Below, one piece after another: positions 1 through 7,362 of a stretch of DNA of 32,088 bases; position 1 is the stretch's first letter, and each line of letters starts with the position of its first letter. The stretch is taken from NCBI RefSeq assembly GCF_000730605.1, contig NZ_BBIS01000064.1:1-32088 (forward strand). Direction: 5' to 3'. A program made the translations under genes and the position numbers. The DNA is from Pseudomonas monteilii NBRC 103158 = DSM 14164. Lineage in GTDB: Bacteria; Pseudomonadota; Gammaproteobacteria; Pseudomonadales; Pseudomonadaceae. The notes under the pieces are model-generated. The model ran no database searches. It saw only the letters and a list, made by a program, of their open reading frames with translations, and was not told where the DNA came from.

Positions 1-108
1 TACCACCAACATGCGCAATGCGCCGTCGGTGAGGGTGAAGGCCCAGTAGTTGCCGGTAACCAGCAGGTACTGACGCACTTCCGCAGACAGGGCTGACAAC
101 GCCTTCAT
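1..108 (-). CDS. arsJ: ArsJ organoarsenical efflux permease, N-terminal 36 residues (cut by window edge)
   Basis: The first 36 codons of a leftward gene that continues beyond base 1. The start MKALSALSAEVRQYLLVTGN followed by YWAFTLTDGALRML is the characteristic N-terminus of ArsJ, an inner-membrane MFS permease. ArsJ is known to export 1-arseno-3-phosphoglycerate, the unstable product made by the neighbouring arsenic-linked GAPDH. The ATG is at 108-106, nine bases after the gap stop codon, so the two genes are in one operon and probably coupled. Only the N-terminus is visible, so completeness cannot be judged. Confidence 0.85.
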   Translation of the reverse strand, partial: MKALSALSAEVRQYLLVTGNYWAFTLTDGALRMLVV

Positions 109-117
109 GATCGCTGT

Positions 118-1122
118 TTACTCCGCTGCGCCGACCAGGCGGGCCAGTTCCGCTGCACGGTTGGCGTAGCCCCATTCGTTGTCATACCAGGCGTAGAGCT
201 TCACCTGGGTGCCATTGACCACCAAGGTCGACAGCGCGTCGATGATCGAGGAGCGCGGATCGGTGCGGTAGTCGATGGATACCAGTGGGCGCTCTTCGTA
301 GCCCAGGATGTCTTTCAACGGGCCTTCGGCCGCCGCCTTCAGCAGCGTGTTGACCTCTTCAGCCGTGGTCTCGCGTTCCACTTCGAATACGCAGTCGGTC
401 AGCGAGGCGTTGGCCAGCGGTACACGCACGGCGTGACCATTCAACTTGCCGCGCAGCTCGGGGAAGATCTCGGCGATCGCAGTAGCCGAGCCCGTGGTGG
501 TCGGGATCAGGCTCATGCCCGAGGCACGGGCGCGGCGCAGGTCCTTGTGCGGCGTATCGAGGATGCTCTGGGTGTTGGTGAGGTCGTGGATGGTGGTGAT
601 CGATCCGTGGCGGATGCCCAGGTTCTCGTGAATCACCTTGACCACCGGGGCTAGGCAGTTGGTAGTGCAGGAGGCGGCGGTAACGATGCGATGCTGCGCC
701 GGGTCGAACAGGTGCTGGTTGACGCCCATCACCACGTTCAGGGCGCCTTTCTCCTTCACTGGAGCGCAGACCACTACACGTTTTACGCCCTGATCCAGGT
801 AGGCCTGGAGCACGGCTACCGACTTCATCTTGCCGCTGGCCTCGATCACCAGGTCGCAGCCCGACCAGTCGGTGTCGGCGATGGTCTTGTTCGCGGTGAC
901 CTGAATGCGCTTGCCGTCGATCACCACCATACTGCCCTCAGCACGGGCTTCACGGTGCCAGCGGCCGTGGACCGAGTCGAAGTTGATCAGGTGGGCATGG
1001 GTCTCGGCGTCGCCGGCCGGGTCATTGATCTGCACAAACTCGAACTCTGGCCAGTTCCAAGACGCGCGCAGCGCCAATCGACCAATACGGCCAAACCCAT
1101 TGATACCTACTTTGATAGCCAT
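118..1122 (-). CDS. gap: Arsenic-operon glyceraldehyde-3-phosphate dehydrogenase (type I)
   Basis: A full-length 334-residue GAPDH. The NAD-binding start VGINGFGRIGR lies at residues 5-15. The catalytic Cys152 sits in SCTTNC (151-156) and the partner His179 in IHDLTNTQ. The family uses glyceraldehyde-3-phosphate with phosphate. In ars operons the paralogue takes arsenate in place of phosphate to make 1-arseno-3-phosphoglycerate, which ArsJ exports. Position directly before arsJ and behind arsR, arsC, acr3 and arsH supports this role rather than central glycolysis. The arsenate role is inferred from context; the enzyme family is certain. Confidence 0.95.
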   Translation of the reverse strand: MAIKVGINGFGRIGRLALRASWNWPEFEFVQINDPAGDAETHAHLINFDSVHGRWHREARAEGSMVVIDGKRIQVTANKTIADTDWSGCDLVIEASGKMKSVAVLQAYLDQGVKRVVVCAPVKEKGALNVVMGVNQHLFDPAQHRIVTAASCTTNCLAPVVKVIHENLGIRHGSITTIHDLTNTQSILDTPHKDLRRARASGMSLIPTTTGSATAIAEIFPELRGKLNGHAVRVPLANASLTDCVFEVERETTAEEVNTLLKAAAEGPLKDILGYEERPLVSIDYRTDPRSSIIDALSTLVVNGTQVKLYAWYDNEWGYANRAAELARLVGAAE

Positions 1123-1154
1123 GTTCTTGTTCTCGGATCACGATTAGCGAAAGG

Positions 1155-1658
1155 TCAGAGGGTGTCGCTGAACTGGTTGATGTAGCCGACGTGCGCAGGG
1201 TTCTGAATGGCACGTGGGCGCAGGGCCTGGACCTGAGCAACAGCTTCCTGCACGGGAATACCGCACTCGATCATCAGGCGGGCCGCAAACAGGCCGGTGC
1301 GGCCGGAGCCGCCTTTGCAGTGAATGGCGATCGTCTTGCCAGTCATCACCAACGCTTTCAAGCGTTCCCGATGGATCTCCCAGGCGGCAGCAAAGGGCTC
1401 GCCGGGCGCCTGGTCGTCTTCCACCGGCAGGTGGAACCATTCGAGGCCCAGCAGTTGGCACTCCTCGGGCAGTAGGTCGATCTCGTTCTGCAGCAGCTCT
1501 TCACTCGGCATCAGGGTAACCAGTGCACTCGCACCGGCTTCGCGCAGTGTTGCCAGCGCTTGGGATACCGAGGTGTCCTTGGTACCAGGACACGGGGTGA
1601 AGATCAGCTGGCCGATCAGCTCGGGAGTCGCCAGCACGGAATACGGGTGCAGTTGCAT
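1155..1658 (-). CDS. Dual-specificity/tyrosine-phosphatase-like protein of the ars operon
   Basis: A 167-residue cytoplasmic protein with the phosphatase signature HCKGGSGRTG: His113, nucleophile Cys114 and phosphate-binding Arg120 (HCX5R). The upstream acid-loop region carries EDDQAP at 80-85, a plausible general acid. It lies between arsH and gap in the same direction with short gaps (12 and 32 bases), so it is co-transcribed with the arsenic genes. Similar phosphatase genes are found beside gap/arsJ, but I know of no settled substrate; a phosphorylated or arsenylated sugar intermediate is a guess. It is distinct from the ArsC of this operon, which has the LMW-phosphatase fold. Confidence 0.85.
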   Translation of the reverse strand: MQLHPYSVLATPELIGQLIFTPCPGTKDTSVSQALATLREAGASALVTLMPSEELLQNEIDLLPEECQLLGLEWFHLPVEDDQAPGEPFAAAWEIHRERLKALVMTGKTIAIHCKGGSGRTGLFAARLMIECGIPVQEAVAQVQALRPRAIQNPAHVGYINQFSDTL

Positions 1659-1670
1659 GGTCAGAAAGCC

Positions 1671-2387
1671 TCAGATGGATCGTTGATTAACGCGTTTGGA
1701 AAGTTCTTCAGCCGACTCCTTGCGCTCGGAATAGCGATCGACCAGGTAGTCGGAGCGATCACGAAGCAGCAGGGTGAACTTCACCAGCTCCTCCATCACA
1801 TCGACGACACGGTCGTAGTACGCTGAGGGCTTCATGCGGCCGGCCTCGTCGAACTCCAGGTAGGCTTTGGGTACGGACGACTGGTTGGGGATGGTGAACA
1901 TGCGCATCCAGCGACCGAGGACGCGCAGCTGGTTGACCACGTTGAACGACTGCGAGCCACCGCAGACCTGCATCACCGCGAGGGTCTTGCCTTGCGTCGG
2001 GCGCACGGCGCCCATGCTCAGTGGAATCCAGTCGATCTGCGACTTGAACACGCCGGTCATCGCGCCGTGGCGCTCAGGCGAGCACCAGACCATGCCTTCC
2101 GACCACAGCACCAGGTCACGTAGTTCCTTGACCATGGGGTGGTCATCGGGCACATCATCCGCCAGTGGCAGGCCAGTGGGATTGAAGATCCGCGTCTCCG
2201 CACCGAAGTGCTCCAGCAGGCGTGCCGCTTCTTCTGTCAGCAGACGGCTGAAGGAGCGTTCGCGGGTCGACCCGTACAGCAGCAGGATGCGCGGTTTATG
2301 GGTGGACTGCTGCTCGATCGCTAGCTTATCGGCGGATGGCAGGTCGACCAGTTCGTTGTCGATATTGGGGATGTGATGTTCGGTCAT
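1671..2387 (-). CDS. arsH: ArsH NADPH-dependent FMN reductase / organoarsenical oxidase
   Basis: A 238-residue flavodoxin-like protein. The FMN phosphate loop GSTRERSFS is at residues 39-47 and the ArsH-typical SPERHGAMTGVFKSQIDW lies in the middle. Characterised ArsH proteins oxidise trivalent organoarsenicals such as methylarsenite to the less toxic pentavalent form and reduce quinones or azo dyes. The start at 2387 (MTEHHIPNIDNELVDLP) is chosen because AGGAG lies nine bases upstream and the gene then begins four bases after the acr3 stop; a longer reading to 2426 would overlap acr3. Confidence 0.95.
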   Translation of the reverse strand: MTEHHIPNIDNELVDLPSADKLAIEQQSTHKPRILLLYGSTRERSFSRLLTEEAARLLEHFGAETRIFNPTGLPLADDVPDDHPMVKELRDLVLWSEGMVWCSPERHGAMTGVFKSQIDWIPLSMGAVRPTQGKTLAVMQVCGGSQSFNVVNQLRVLGRWMRMFTIPNQSSVPKAYLEFDEAGRMKPSAYYDRVVDVMEELVKFTLLLRDRSDYLVDRYSERKESAEELSKRVNQRSI

Positions 2388-2391
2388 GATT

Positions 2392-3453
2392 TTACTCCTG
2401 AGACAAGGCACCTGAGGGCTGGTCAAACCAGCGGCGCTTGAGCCACAAGGCCACGCCTACCAGCGAAATCAGCACCGGCACTTCCACCAAGGGGCCGATG
2501 ACAGTGGCAAAGGCAACCGGCGATGCGAGGCCGAAGGTGGCGATGGCCACGGCAATGGCCAGTTCGAAGTTGTTGCTCGCTGCGGTGAACGCCAGCGCGG
2601 TGGTGCGTGGGTAGTCGGCCTCCAGCAGCTTGCCCATCCAGAAGCTGATGAAAAACATCACCACGAAGTAGATGGTCAGCGGGATGGCGATGCGCAGCAC
2701 ATCCAGCGGCAGTTGCAGCACCATGTCGCCCTTCAGGCTGAACATGGCCACGATGGTCAGCAGCAACGCCACGAGCGTCAGCGGACTGATCTTCGGAATG
2801 AAGCGTTCCTGGTACCAAGTCTCGCCCTTGCTGCTGATCAAGATCTTGCGGGTCAGGAAGCCGGCCAAGAACGGGATGCCCAGGTAGATCAGCACCGACT
2901 GAGCGATGTCGAAGAAGCTGGTCTCGATGACGCTACCCTCAAGACCAAACAGCGGCGGCAGCAGGCCCAGGAAGATCCAGGCGTACACGCTGAAGAACAG
3001 GATCTGGAAAATGCTGTTGAAGGCGACCAGGCCCGCCACGTACTGGTTGTTGCCACCGGCGATCTGGTTCCACACCAGCACCATGGCGATGCAGCGCGCC
3101 AAGCCGATGAGGATCAGGCCAGTCATGTACTCAGGCTTGTCGGAAAGGAACACTACTGCCAGCCCGAACATCAGCACCGGGCCGATTACCCAGTTCTGAA
3201 CCAGCGACAGCACGAGGATGCGCTTGTCCTTGAAAACCTGAGGCAGTTCCTCGTATTTCACCTTCGCCAGCGGCGGGTACATCATGACGATGAGGCCAAT
3301 CGCGATGGGGATGTTTGTCGAGCCTACCGACAGGCTGTTCAGCCACGCGGGCAATCCTTGGAACAAACTGCCCAGGGCGATACCCAGGCCCATGGCCAGA
3401 AAGATCCAGACCGTCAAGTAACGGTCGAGGAAGGAAAGTCGGCTTTTGCTCAT
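2392..3453 (-). CDS. acr3: Acr3-type arsenite efflux permease
   Basis: A 353-residue integral membrane protein of the BASS/Acr3 superfamily, with about ten hydrophobic segments. The Acr3 functional cysteine is present as Cys121 in GLARCIAMV, and the conserved glutamate as Glu297 in ASNNFELAI. It extrudes arsenite using the proton motive force; often annotated arsB by function, although the sequence is Acr3, not the ArsB ion-transporter family. It sits between arsC (18-base gap) and arsH (4-base gap). Confidence 0.97.
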   Translation of the reverse strand: MSKSRLSFLDRYLTVWIFLAMGLGIALGSLFQGLPAWLNSLSVGSTNIPIAIGLIVMMYPPLAKVKYEELPQVFKDKRILVLSLVQNWVIGPVLMFGLAVVFLSDKPEYMTGLILIGLARCIAMVLVWNQIAGGNNQYVAGLVAFNSIFQILFFSVYAWIFLGLLPPLFGLEGSVIETSFFDIAQSVLIYLGIPFLAGFLTRKILISSKGETWYQERFIPKISPLTLVALLLTIVAMFSLKGDMVLQLPLDVLRIAIPLTIYFVVMFFISFWMGKLLEADYPRTTALAFTAASNNFELAIAVAIATFGLASPVAFATVIGPLVEVPVLISLVGVALWLKRRWFDQPSGALSQE

Positions 3454-3471
3454 GGTGGATCTCCCTAAACG

Positions 3472-3942
3472 TCAGAGCGTTCCGATGCGGGCCAGCTCGA
3501 CCTTGAGCTGCGCGGCATCCAGTTGTTCAAAAGGCAGTGCGAGGAATGCCTTGAGGCGTCGCTTGATCTGCTCAAGCGTGATGTCGAAAGCCGCATCCAA
3601 TTCGGCGGCGCTACCCTGCAGGTACGAAGGATCGGAAAGCCCCCAATGGGCTTTTACTGCCGGCCCGAAGAACACAGGGCAGGCTTCGCCGGCGGCCTTG
3701 TCGCAGACGGTGATGACGAAGTCCGGTGCCAGCTCGGCGTGTGCATCGCTGGATTTGCTGCTCAGGCCATCGGTGGAAATACCGGCGCGCTGCAGCGCGG
3801 AGATGGACAGCGGATGTACCTCGCCTTTGGGCTGGCTGCCGGCGCTGTAGGCCTTCATACCGGCCGGGGCCAGGTGGTTAAACACGGCTTCTGACAGGAT
3901 GCTGCGGCAGCTATTGGCGGTGCAGAGGAACAGAACTTTCAT
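3472..3942 (-). CDS. arsC: Thioredoxin-coupled arsenate reductase, LMW-phosphatase fold
   Basis: A 156-residue ArsC of the thioredoxin-linked class. The P-loop CTANSCRS gives Cys7 and Arg13, and the redox pair is Cys80 and Cys88 in VCDKAAGEACP, matching the Cys10/Cys82/Cys89 layout of the family. It reduces arsenate to arsenite for the Acr3 pump. The start MKVLFLCTANSC at 3942 is chosen because the P-loop must be near the N-terminus; an in-frame extension to 3996 would run into arsR and adds no recognisable domain. Confidence 0.95.
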   Translation of the reverse strand: MKVLFLCTANSCRSILSEAVFNHLAPAGMKAYSAGSQPKGEVHPLSISALQRAGISTDGLSSKSSDAHAELAPDFVITVCDKAAGEACPVFFGPAVKAHWGLSDPSYLQGSAAELDAAFDITLEQIKRRLKAFLALPFEQLDAAQLKVELARIGTL

Positions 3943-3961
3943 CGGTTTTGCTCGGCAATGA

Positions 3962-4318
3962 TCAGCAGCAGGTGGCGACGCGCTGTGGGCGGTCACCCAT
4001 TGCGTCCAATCGAGTGGAGCTGCTGTTCAGCCACTCGCTATTGGCCTCCAGCGTGGTTTGCAGGATCTCGCGTACCCAGGCGGGCAGCTCTGGATGCAGC
4101 CGGTAGTAAACCCATTGGCCCTGGCGGCGGTCTGCCAGCAGGTCACACGTGCGCAGCTGCGCCAGGTGGCGGGAAACCTTGGGCTGGCTTTCTTCCAGCG
4201 CACAGGTCAGCTCACAGACGCAGAGCTCTTCCTCGCGGGCGATCAGCAGCATCATCCGAATGCGGTTCTCGTCGGCGAGGCATTTGAAAACCTTGGTAGG
4301 GGTCAGTGAGTCAGTCAT
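3962..4318 (-). CDS. arsR: ArsR arsenite-responsive repressor, first gene of the leftward ars operon
   Basis: A 118-residue winged-helix repressor of the ArsR/SmtB family. The arsenite-binding motif ELCVCELTCAL supplies Cys33, Cys35 and Cys39 at the start of the recognition region, followed by SQPKVSRHLAQLR. A vicinal Cys pair also ends the protein. By family knowledge it represses the operon until As(III) or Sb(III) binds the thiols. The start MTDSLTPTK at 4318 has GAGAG upstream; longer in-frame starts would overlap the promoter. Stop to arsC start is 19 bases. Confidence 0.93.
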   Translation of the reverse strand: MTDSLTPTKVFKCLADENRIRMMLLIAREEELCVCELTCALEESQPKVSRHLAQLRTCDLLADRRQGQWVYYRLHPELPAWVREILQTTLEANSEWLNSSSTRLDAMGDRPQRVATCC

Positions 4319-4355
4319 ATCGGCTCTCGATGTGCGGATTACTGCACGCATATGG

Positions 4356-4390
4356 TTTTTCGAATATACGCTTTTTCGAATGTATCGCAA
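4356..4390 (-). promoter_or_regulatory. Candidate promoter and ArsR-binding region of the leftward ars operon
   Basis: On the minus strand TTGCGA (4390-4385) and TATATT (4368-4363) are 16 bases apart, placing a start near 4356 and a leader of about 38 bases before arsR. The direct repeat TTTTTCGAAT occurs at 4356-4365 and 4372-4381, exactly 16 bases apart, covering the -10 region and the spacer. This is a plausible ArsR contact region; binding is inferred. Confidence 0.5.
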
Positions 4391-4409
4391 CCCCGCTGTG
4401 ATCTATGAC

Positions 4410-4439
4410 TTTACATGTGCATATTCGTGCACATATATT
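4410..4439 (+). promoter_or_regulatory. Promoter and palindromic operator of the second arsR
   Basis: A perfect dyad ATGTGCA-N6-TGCACAT spans 4415-4434. It fills the spacer of a rightward promoter with TTTACA at 4410-4415 and TATATT at 4434-4439 (18-base spacing). The predicted start falls at or next to the ATG at 4446, and there is no Shine-Dalgarno sequence. The dyad is a strong candidate operator for the adjacent ArsR-family protein. Confidence 0.55.
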
Positions 4440-4445
4440 GGCGAC

Positions 4446-4784
4446 ATGACGATTAACCTGAACCTCCGCACCCAAGCCATCGACGCTGCCATCGAGTCGC
4501 TGGACGAAGTCTTCTTCAAAGCGCTCTGCGAGCCCTCCAGGGTCGCGGTGTTCAAGCGCGTGCTTCTACTGGGACGGGCGGATGTCGGCGAAATCGCCAA
4601 AGAGCTACCGCAGGAGCGATCGGTGATCTCCAGGCACCTGCAGGTGCTGCACGATGCCCAGATCGTGAAGGCCACCAAGGTGGGTCGGCAGGTGTTCTAC
4701 GAAGTGAATGGTGGGGCGATCGTCGAGCGCCTTGAGGGCCTGCTCCAGCGAACCAAGGGTCTGGTTTCGCTGTGCTGCCCGTAG
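4446..4784 (+). CDS. arsR: Second ArsR-family repressor with C-terminal vicinal cysteines
   Basis: A 112-residue winged-helix protein with the recognition helix region RSVISRHLQVLHDAQIV (59-75) and a wing VGRQVFYEV. It lacks the CVC metal motif of the other ArsR. Its cysteines are Cys28 and the terminal pair Cys110-Cys111. C-terminal vicinal cysteines recall ArsR proteins that respond to trivalent organoarsenicals, so a different inducer from the neighbouring ArsR is possible (inference). The start MTINLNLR at 4446 directly follows the operator; a longer in-frame reading back to 4149 crosses the other arsR and both promoters and is rejected. The arsO gene follows after 44 bases. Confidence 0.88.
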   Translation: MTINLNLRTQAIDAAIESLDEVFFKALCEPSRVAVFKRVLLLGRADVGEIAKELPQERSVISRHLQVLHDAQIVKATKVGRQVFYEVNGGAIVERLEGLLQRTKGLVSLCCP

Positions 4785-4809
4785 CTCGTGCCCATTTTTT
4801 GTCCTGATA

Positions 4810-4827
4810 TATGCATGAGTGCGCATA
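4810..4827 (+). promoter_or_regulatory. Second operator-like dyad in front of arsO
   Basis: TATGCA-N6-CGCATA (one mismatch between arms) lies immediately before the arsO ATG at 4829 and shares the six-base spacing and GCA/TGC core of the dyad at 4415-4434. The spacer holds GAGTG, the only Shine-Dalgarno-like sequence of arsO. The dyad could bind the ArsR protein or fold in mRNA; both are inference. Confidence 0.4.
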
Positions 4828-4828
4828 C

Positions 4829-5896
4829 ATGAATAAATCGACTCGCGCGTTGGATGTGATCGTCATCGGTGGTGGGCAAGCGGGCTTGGCGGTTGGCTGG
4901 CATTTGCAGCAACACGGCTTGGACTTTCTGATCCTGGATGAGCAAACACACCCTGGTGGGAACTGGCGGAACTACTACGACAGCCTGCAGCTGTTCTCCC
5001 CGGCGGAGTATTCAGCACTACCGGGGATGGTGTTTCCCGGTGATCCCAAGAGTTATCCGCTGCGAGACGACGTGGTGCAGTACCTGGAGTCATACGCCGC
5101 CGAGTTTCAGATGCCTTTTGAGGGCGGTACCCGAGTGCTGGATGTCGTGCAGAAGGACAAGGCATTTGAGGTCCGCGCCGCCAACGGATCGACCTTCACG
5201 GCGCGTGCGGTGGTCGTGGCATCGGGGGGCTTCAGCCGTCCGTACATGCCTGACATTCCTGGCATGGAAAGCTTTTCAGGGATCTGTCTGCACAGCTCGG
5301 CGTATCGAACGCCTGAGGCCTTTGCTGGCCAGCGTGTCGTCGTGGTCGGCGCGGCGAACTCGGCTGTTCAAATTGCCTATGAGCTTGCCGGCGTTGCGCA
5401 GGTAGTGCTGGCGACCCGCGAGAGGATCCGATTTTTCCCGCAGCGGATCCTGGGGCTCGACTTTCATGCCTGGCTGAAACTCACCCGGTTGGAGCACACG
5501 CGGTGGCTGAGTGACCAGAGCACGCCTGTGCTGGACACCGGCAAATACCGGAAGGCCCTGGACACCGGACGACTCCAGCGCAAAGCGATGTTCCAGGAGG
5601 CGCTGTCTGAGGGGGTGGTCTGGCCAGACGGAAGCACCACCCTGGTTGATGCGCTGATCTTCGCCACCGGTTTCCGGCCAAACCTCGATTTTCTGACACA
5701 ACTCCCAGTCGAAGGCCGGAGTGGACGTGTGCTACAGCGCAATGGAGTGGCAAGTCTGGTGCCTGGTTTGTACTTCGTCGGCTTACCCAAACAAAGGAAC
5801 TTTGCCTCTGCAACGATCAGAGGCGTGGGTAATGACGCCGATTACCTGGCACCTCGAATGCTTCATCACTTGAGCAGTCATTTGCACTGCAATTGA
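4829..5896 (+). CDS. arsO: ArsO flavin-dependent monooxygenase
   Basis: A 355-residue FAD/NADPH monooxygenase of the FMO/Baeyer-Villiger group. It has the FAD loop GGGQAG (14-19), the class signature F-x-G-x3-H-x3-Y at 149-159, the NADP loop GAANSA (174-179) and the ATGFRPN motif (279-285). Such genes in Pseudomonas ars islands are named arsO; the physiological substrate is unsettled, an organoarsenical being the usual suggestion. The start at 4829 is preferred over 4811 because it gives the shortest lead to the FAD loop and keeps the upstream dyad untranslated. It follows the second arsR in the same direction. Confidence 0.88.
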   Translation: MNKSTRALDVIVIGGGQAGLAVGWHLQQHGLDFLILDEQTHPGGNWRNYYDSLQLFSPAEYSALPGMVFPGDPKSYPLRDDVVQYLESYAAEFQMPFEGGTRVLDVVQKDKAFEVRAANGSTFTARAVVVASGGFSRPYMPDIPGMESFSGICLHSSAYRTPEAFAGQRVVVVGAANSAVQIAYELAGVAQVVLATRERIRFFPQRILGLDFHAWLKLTRLEHTRWLSDQSTPVLDTGKYRKALDTGRLQRKAMFQEALSEGVVWPDGSTTLVDALIFATGFRPNLDFLTQLPVEGRSGRVLQRNGVASLVPGLYFVGLPKQRNFASATIRGVGNDADYLAPRMLHHLSSHLHCN

Positions 5897-6016
5897 CCAG
5901 CTTACTGTTTCGTATGCATCGGTGTAAGGCTAGATATACCGGCATTCGATTTGCGCCGATTCACATTTCCCGAAAGAAATTGCGGCTCCTTGAGACTTAG
6001 AGTGCGGAGGTGCTAA

Positions 6017-6934
6017 TCAGACCGATCGATACTCGACCGTCAGATGGCTGACTTCGTGAACCGGTTTGAGGCGTTCACGTATGCTGTCAGCGTCTGCAGT
6101 GACTTCGCCAAGAACGCTGACGATTGCCGCATGAGCTTGCGGTCCGACCCGCCAGACGTGCAGGTCTGTAATAGTGGCATCCCCTGGCTTCTCAACCAAT
6201 TCGCGGATTTCCTCGGCGACATGCACGTCTGTCTGATCCAGCAGCACGCCTGCGGTCACCCTCATTAATGTCCACGCCCAACGTCCGATGACGATGGCAC
6301 CTACGATACCCATGGCTGGGTCCAGCCACACCCAACCGAGATATCGACCGGCGAGCAATGCGACAATAGCTAGCACCGAAGTTAGCGCGTCTGCAATGAC
6401 GTGGACATAGGCCGACTTCAGGTTGTTGTCATTCCCGTGATGAACATGGTCATGATCAGTATGATCGTGACTATGGCTGTGCCCGTGACCCAGTAACAGG
6501 GCACTGACAATATTTACGATCAAACCGACAATCGCGATTAGCGTAGCGGTGCCGAACTGAACGTCTGTTGGCTGCAAGAGGCGCACGAAAGACTCAACGC
6601 CTATTCCCAAAGCGACCATGCCAAGAATCAGTGCCGACGCAAATCCACCCAGGTCTCCCACCTTCCCGGTACCGAAACTGTATCGTTGGCTGGAAGCGTG
6701 GCGTTTTGCATATCTGTATGCCGCCGCCGCGATGCCCAGTGCTCCGGCATGGGTTGCCATGTGAAAGCCATCGGCCAATAACGCCATCGAACCCGTGATA
6801 TAGCCAGCGGTAATCTCGCCAACCATCATTACAACGGTCAGTGCCACGACCCAAAGCGTGCGCTTGGCATTTTCATCGTGCGCTGAGCCAAGGAACATGT
6901 GGTCGTGTGTGTGGTTGATGTTGGTGCTGCTCAT
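6017..6934 (-). CDS. dmeF: DmeF-like cation diffusion facilitator, Co(II)/Ni(II) exporter
   Basis: A roughly 305-residue CDF transporter with about six membrane segments. The transport site is seen as LADGFHMATH (Asp55, His58, His62 counted from 6934) and HVIADALTSV further on. A long histidine-rich cytoplasmic loop (GHGHSHSHDH and continuing) separates TM4 and TM5, as in DmeF. The C-terminal domain ends HLTVEYRSV. The neighbouring sensor has the RcnR cobalt/nickel ligands, which supports Co/Ni efflux. The start is uncertain: ATG 6934 fits the family, but GTG 6958 would overlap the regulator stop by four bases. Confidence 0.88.
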   Translation of the reverse strand: MSSTNINHTHDHMFLGSAHDENAKRTLWVVALTVVMMVGEITAGYITGSMALLADGFHMATHAGALGIAAAAYRYAKRHASSQRYSFGTGKVGDLGGFASALILGMVALGIGVESFVRLLQPTDVQFGTATLIAIVGLIVNIVSALLLGHGHSHSHDHTDHDHVHHGNDNNLKSAYVHVIADALTSVLAIVALLAGRYLGWVWLDPAMGIVGAIVIGRWAWTLMRVTAGVLLDQTDVHVAEEIRELVEKPGDATITDLHVWRVGPQAHAAIVSVLGEVTADADSIRERLKPVHEVSHLTVEYRSV

Positions 6935-6954
6935 GACTGAATACCTGGACGCGT

Positions 6955-7230
6955 TCACTTGGAGTATCGGCGAATGGCTTCAAGAAGCTCTTCGACACCC
7001 TTGTTACGCTCTTCTTCGCTAAGCGCAGGGTTAGCAACATGCTCCCGCGCATGGTCCTCGATGATTTCCTCCATTAAGCCGTTGATGGCTCCGCGAGTGG
7101 CGGCAACAAGGTGTAAAGTTTTGGCGCAATCGAGATCCGATTCCAATGCCCGTTCCACGGCTTGGATTTGACCGGCGATACGCTTTACGCGCTTGAGAAG
7201 ATCGTCTTTATTTGCTGCGATATGACCCAC
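6955..7230 (-). CDS. dmeR: RcnR/DmeR-type Co/Ni-responsive repressor (CsoR superfamily)
   Basis: A 91-residue all-helical DNA-binding repressor of the DUF156 family. The metal ligands of E. coli RcnR are all at identical positions: His3, Cys35, His60 and His64. The W-X-Y-Z fingerprint therefore predicts cobalt/nickel rather than copper sensing. The GTG start at 7230 is needed to place His3. The upstream G8 tract serves as Shine-Dalgarno and may be part of the operator. The gene precedes dmeF in one operon. Confidence 0.9.
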   Translation of the reverse strand: MGHIAANKDDLLKRVKRIAGQIQAVERALESDLDCAKTLHLVAATRGAINGLMEEIIEDHAREHVANPALSEEERNKGVEELLEAIRRYSK

Positions 7231-7233
7231 GAG

Positions 7234-7290
7234 ATACCCCCCCCTACCTATGCATCACGCATGATAGGCATAGCCCCTATACCTATGCAA
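7234..7290 (-). promoter_or_regulatory. dmeRF promoter with two G/C-tract operator candidates
   Basis: On the minus strand TTGCAT (7290-7285) and TATCAT (7266-7261) are 18 bases apart. Within the spacer, 7264-7286 is a near-perfect dyad: ATAGG and CCTAT outer arms, ATAG and CTAT inner arms, CCC at the centre. A second site at 7234-7250 is an eight-C run flanked by ATA and TACCTA; on the transcript it forms the Shine-Dalgarno region. G/C tracts flanked by A/T arms are the known recognition pattern of RcnR/CsoR proteins. Confidence 0.6.
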
Positions 7291-7362
7291 GACAAATGGC
7301 CAACGGGATCAACTCCGGCTCCCTTTTGGAGATCGGCCTCAACTGTGCGGGGCAGGTGAGGG

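Noticed and set aside
2713..3468. A 251-codon rightward frame opposite acr3
   Set aside because: It is antisense to a certain Acr3 gene and has no domain or credible start; its composition is that of a high-GC shadow frame.
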